8,457 nt of DNA from Candidatus Pelagibacter sp. GTDB lineage: Bacteria > Pseudomonadota > Alphaproteobacteria > Pelagibacterales > Pelagibacteraceae. Made by a program: the position numbers and the translations under genes. Under the pieces are notes generated by a model. It did not search any database and was not told the origin of the DNA. It saw nothing but the letters and a program-made list of their open reading frames with translations. Location of the stretch: positions 1 through 8,457 of the forward strand of contig JABMNQ010000119.1 of NCBI GenBank assembly GCA_013204495.1. The letters run 5' to 3'. Shown here in pieces: positions 6,478 through 8,457 of this stretch. Within the stretch, counting starts at the first letter, position 1. Each line of letters opens with the position of its first letter.

Positions 6478-7644
6478 TTATTTAATGTGCAAATCCTTTG
6501 AAAAGTTGCAAAATAATTCACATCCTTTGTCTGTAATCCTTATTGCTTCAGAGGCTTCCACTCCCCAATCTCCAAATTGCATAACCGCAATCATGTGGAA
6601 TGTTACATTGGGTTCTAAAACAGTCATATCTCCCTTAGAAATATTTAAAGTATGCTCACCCCAATCAGGTGGGTAGCCAATACCTATTGAATATCCAGTT
6701 CTAGATGTTTTTTCTATTCCATACTTATCTAATATCTTCCAAAATGCCTGTGCCACGTCATCTGCTGTTTTGCCTGGTTTTGCAGCATCAATGCCAGCCT
6801 GCAATGCTTCATTTGTTTTATTCATAGTGTCAATTTTTATTTGGTCAGGCTTTCCAAGTAAAACTGTTCTAGCCATTGGACAATGGTATCTTTGGTATAC
6901 ACCTGAAAGCTCAATTATTGTAGCCTCACCCTCAACAAACTTATCTTGGGTTGCTGTTAAATGAGATGCGGAAGTCCCCTTGCCTGTTGGTAACAAAGTT
7001 GCAATACTAGAATATTCTCCACCAAACTCAGGGGTTCCATAAAATAAAGCTTTTTGAATTTCTCCCACTGCATCACACTGTCTTACACCGGGATTTATTA
7101 CATCAATTGCCGTTTGCATTCCTTTTTGTGAAATAAGTGCTGCCGATTTCATAAGTTCAATTTCAGCATTAGATTTAACTACCCTCACCCAGTTTACTAA
7201 TCTTTCGCAATCTTTTATTTTTGCATTAGGTAAACCATTTTTAATTTTCTCATAACAGTATGCTGTAAAATAGTGACTATCCATTTCAAGTCCTATTGAA
7301 AGATTGTCCCATTTATTATTTTTCAAGATCTCAACTAAATAATCATAAGGGTGTAATGGCCAGTTATGAATATATTTTTCTCCATATTTAATTATATTTT
7401 CATTTTTTAAATATGTTTTTATATAGGCTCCACCAGCGTCTTGATCTCTAACAAAGCATAACGGCTCATCTGCATTAACATGCATTATTACGCATTGAGC
7501 ATAGTAAAAAGACCAAGCGTCATAACCTGTAAGATAATTCATATTCGATGGATCTTGAGAAATCAACACATCAATACCTTTATCTTGCATCGATTTTTGA
7601 ACTTTCTTTAATCTATTTTTGTATTCTTCTTTTGTGAAATTCAT
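6478..7644 (-). CDS. doeA: M24-family hydrolase, ectoine hydrolase DoeA/EutD type
   Basis: Predicted to open the ring of ectoine or 5-hydroxyectoine to N-acetyl-diaminobutyrate, or to act on a similar compound, in the cytosol. The 388 residues have a creatinase N-terminal domain (about 1-155) and a pita-bread domain (about 160-375). The body resembles what I recall of DoeA/EutD: NYLTGYDAWSFY (36-47), VNWVRVVKS (150-158), EFGGEYSSIATLLPTG (206-221), YHCPMART (253-260), GYSIGIGYPPDWGEH (317-331) and LEPN (343-346). At the five M24 metal-ligand positions I read E245, P256, Y318, E344 and S365, where metal peptidases have D, D, H, E, E. Metal-dependent Xaa-Pro peptidase activity is therefore unlikely. 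This fits the published EutD mechanism, in which a glutamate forms a covalent intermediate; E245 is the likely counterpart. The ATG follows the stop of the EutA-like gene with no gap, so translation is probably coupled. The exact substrate is inferred. Automatic pipelines may call it Xaa-Pro aminopeptidase or creatinase. Confidence 0.82.
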   Translation of the reverse strand: MNFTKEEYKNRLKKVQKSMQDKGIDVLISQDPSNMNYLTGYDAWSFYYAQCVIMHVNADEPLCFVRDQDAGGAYIKTYLKNENIIKYGEKYIHNWPLHPYDYLVEILKNNKWDNLSIGLEMDSHYFTAYCYEKIKNGLPNAKIKDCERLVNWVRVVKSNAEIELMKSAALISQKGMQTAIDVINPGVRQCDAVGEIQKALFYGTPEFGGEYSSIATLLPTGKGTSASHLTATQDKFVEGEATIIELSGVYQRYHCPMARTVLLGKPDQIKIDTMNKTNEALQAGIDAAKPGKTADDVAQAFWKILDKYGIEKTSRTGYSIGIGYPPDWGEHTLNISKGDMTVLEPNVTFHMIAVMQFGDWGVEASEAIRITDKGCELFCNFSKDLHIK

Positions 7645-8391
7645 TTACTTAATGTTAAACAATTTTCCAAAACCTTCAATATTATTCCTATAACCAATTG
7701 AATTAAGACTATCCCAAATCAAGGTTTGATTACTTGATAAAACCACTTTGTTTAATCTTTTTTCTAATTTATCAATTATCGACAAAACTGGTAAAGCAGT
7801 GCAGGAAACAAATAAAGCATCACTTTCACTTAAATCTATTTTAGATAAAACTTCAAATAGATAGTCTTCATCAACTTTTCCAATATCTAGATCTGAATCA
7901 ATATCAAAATAGGTTAAAGAATTAATAATAATATTTTCTTTTTCAAAATAACCAACTACTAAGTCGTTTATTGTTTTTGTATAAGGTGTAAAAATTGATA
8001 TTTTTTTTATACCTAATGCCTCTAAAGCTTTAACGGCAGCTGTTATAGGTGTTGTTACTTTTGCTTCTGGCTTAGCTAAATTGACCTTTGTCTTTATTAA
8101 ATCATATCCCGCAGCAACAGTTCCTGAGGTGCATCCATATGCTACACAATCAATTTTTTGATCTGGCAAAATATCACTAACCACATCTGTAATATCGTCT
8201 GCCATTTTTGCTAATGTTTCGTTAGTTAATGGATTATAACAATGTATCCTGTTCACATAGAGATCAATATCTCTTCCGTAAATTACATTATTAAAATCTT
8301 TTTCAATTCTAAAATCACTACCCAGCGCTATAAGTCCCACTCTTGGATTGGCTTTATTGATATATTTAGGTTCTATTTTATTTAATTTCAT
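7645..8391 (-). CDS. eutA: Asp/Glu racemase-superfamily protein, EutA type
   Basis: Member of the superfamily that includes aspartate/glutamate racemases, maleate isomerase and arylmalonate decarboxylase; these use one or two cysteines for proton transfer at a carbon next to a carboxylate. The 248 residues contain both expected cysteines in near-symmetric motifs: YGCTSGT with C87 and VSCTALP with C197. RVGLIALGSDFRIEKDF (17-33) and the C-terminal GFGKLF (240-245) resemble EutA of ectoine-use clusters. EutA's own reaction is not firmly known; a role on an ectoine breakdown intermediate is inferred from the adjacent DoeA/EutD-like gene, whose ATG begins on the base after this stop. The start is firm: an in-frame TAA lies just two codons upstream and the first possible start is this ATG. 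No Shine-Dalgarno sequence is seen. Alternatives are a maleate-isomerase-like or arylmalonate-decarboxylase-like enzyme acting on another acid. Confidence 0.75.
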   Translation of the reverse strand: MKLNKIEPKYINKANPRVGLIALGSDFRIEKDFNNVIYGRDIDLYVNRIHCYNPLTNETLAKMADDITDVVSDILPDQKIDCVAYGCTSGTVAAGYDLIKTKVNLAKPEAKVTTPITAAVKALEALGIKKISIFTPYTKTINDLVVGYFEKENIIINSLTYFDIDSDLDIGKVDEDYLFEVLSKIDLSESDALFVSCTALPVLSIIDKLEKRLNKVVLSSNQTLIWDSLNSIGYRNNIEGFGKLFNIK

Positions 8392-8401
8392 AATTTATCT
8401 A

Positions 8402-8429
8402 CAATATATTGATTAAATACATATTGATT
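8402..8429. repeat. Direct repeat ATATTGATT (twice) plus 10-bp palindrome upstream of eutA-like gene
   Basis: Plus-strand ATATTGATT occurs at 8406-8414 and again at 8421-8429, 15 bases from start to start. The first copy overlaps a perfect palindrome CAATATATTG at 8402-8411. Such spacing and symmetry would fit a transcription factor binding on the -10/-35 region, but the sequence is all AT-rich and could arise by chance. Confidence 0.3.
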
Positions 8430-8432
8430 CAA
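8403..8432 (-). promoter_or_regulatory. Possible promoter and operator region of the eutA-doeA pair
   Basis: Minus-strand TTGAAT (8432-8427) and TATATT (8408-8403) are 18 bases apart, 4/6 and 5/6 matches to sigma-70 elements. The predicted start of transcription is only about 4 bases before the ATG, so the message would be nearly leaderless, which lowers confidence. The direct repeats and the palindrome listed separately overlap this region. Confidence 0.3.
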
Positions 8433-8457
8433 GACTATAGTTAAAATAGGATTATGG

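Noticed and set aside
6478..7644. Alternative call as the M24-family DMSP lyase DddP or as an Xaa-Pro peptidase
   Set aside because: Metal ligands are not kept, the length is shorter than DddP (about 440 aa), and the motifs match DoeA/EutD from end to end.
8454..8457. Start of a divergent plus-strand gene at the right edge
   Set aside because: Only four bases are visible and the AGG is just 3 bases from the ATG; too little to annotate, kept only as a remark in the findings.

Overview
The window is AT-rich, densely packed, and coded almost entirely on the minus strand, with gene gaps of 0 to 114 bases. The low GC content, short spacers, few good Shine-Dalgarno sites and the protein families (alphaproteobacterial-type Pot-like ABC transporter, EutD/DoeA and EutA relatives, FadN-type beta-oxidation fusion) suggest a streamlined marine alphaproteobacterium, most likely of the Pelagibacterales (SAR11) type. 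This assignment is inference from composition and gene content, not a database match.

Read in the direction of transcription (right to left), the layout is: a short 66-base leader at the right edge; an Asp/Glu-racemase-superfamily protein of the EutA type (8391-7645); an M24 'pita-bread' hydrolase of the ectoine hydrolase DoeA/EutD type that starts on the base after the previous stop codon (7644-6478); then a complete polyamine/opine-class ABC importer, with ATPase (6417-5329), periplasmic binding protein (5214-4054), permease 1 with a large periplasmic insert (3992-2739) and permease 2 (2736-1882). Last comes the 5' part of a bifunctional 3-hydroxyacyl-CoA dehydrogenase/enoyl-CoA hydratase (1826 to beyond base 1). 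No stretch over 300 bases lacks a gene, and I see no RNA genes, mobile elements or CRISPR.

The first six genes read as one uptake-and-catabolism unit. The importer would bring a small cationic or zwitterionic compound into the cell, and the DoeA/EutD-like enzyme would open or hydrolyse it, with the EutA-like protein acting on the same or a following compound. Ectoine or 5-hydroxyectoine is the best single guess for the substrate, because EutD and EutA occur together in known ectoine-use clusters. However, the transporter is not of the types described for ectoine (EhuABCD or the UehABC TRAP system), and the partner genes eutE/doeB, eutB and eutC are not in the window. The dehydrogenase/hydratase gene is co-directional but probably a separate fatty-acid beta-oxidation gene.

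The clearest non-coding signal is a 10-bp GC-rich hairpin followed by a T-run, placed between the binding-protein gene and the first permease gene. Its T-run ends exactly at the permease start codon. Together with a separate promoter-like sequence and the best ribosome binding site of the window in front of the binding protein, it suggests that the binding protein is made in excess over the membrane parts.
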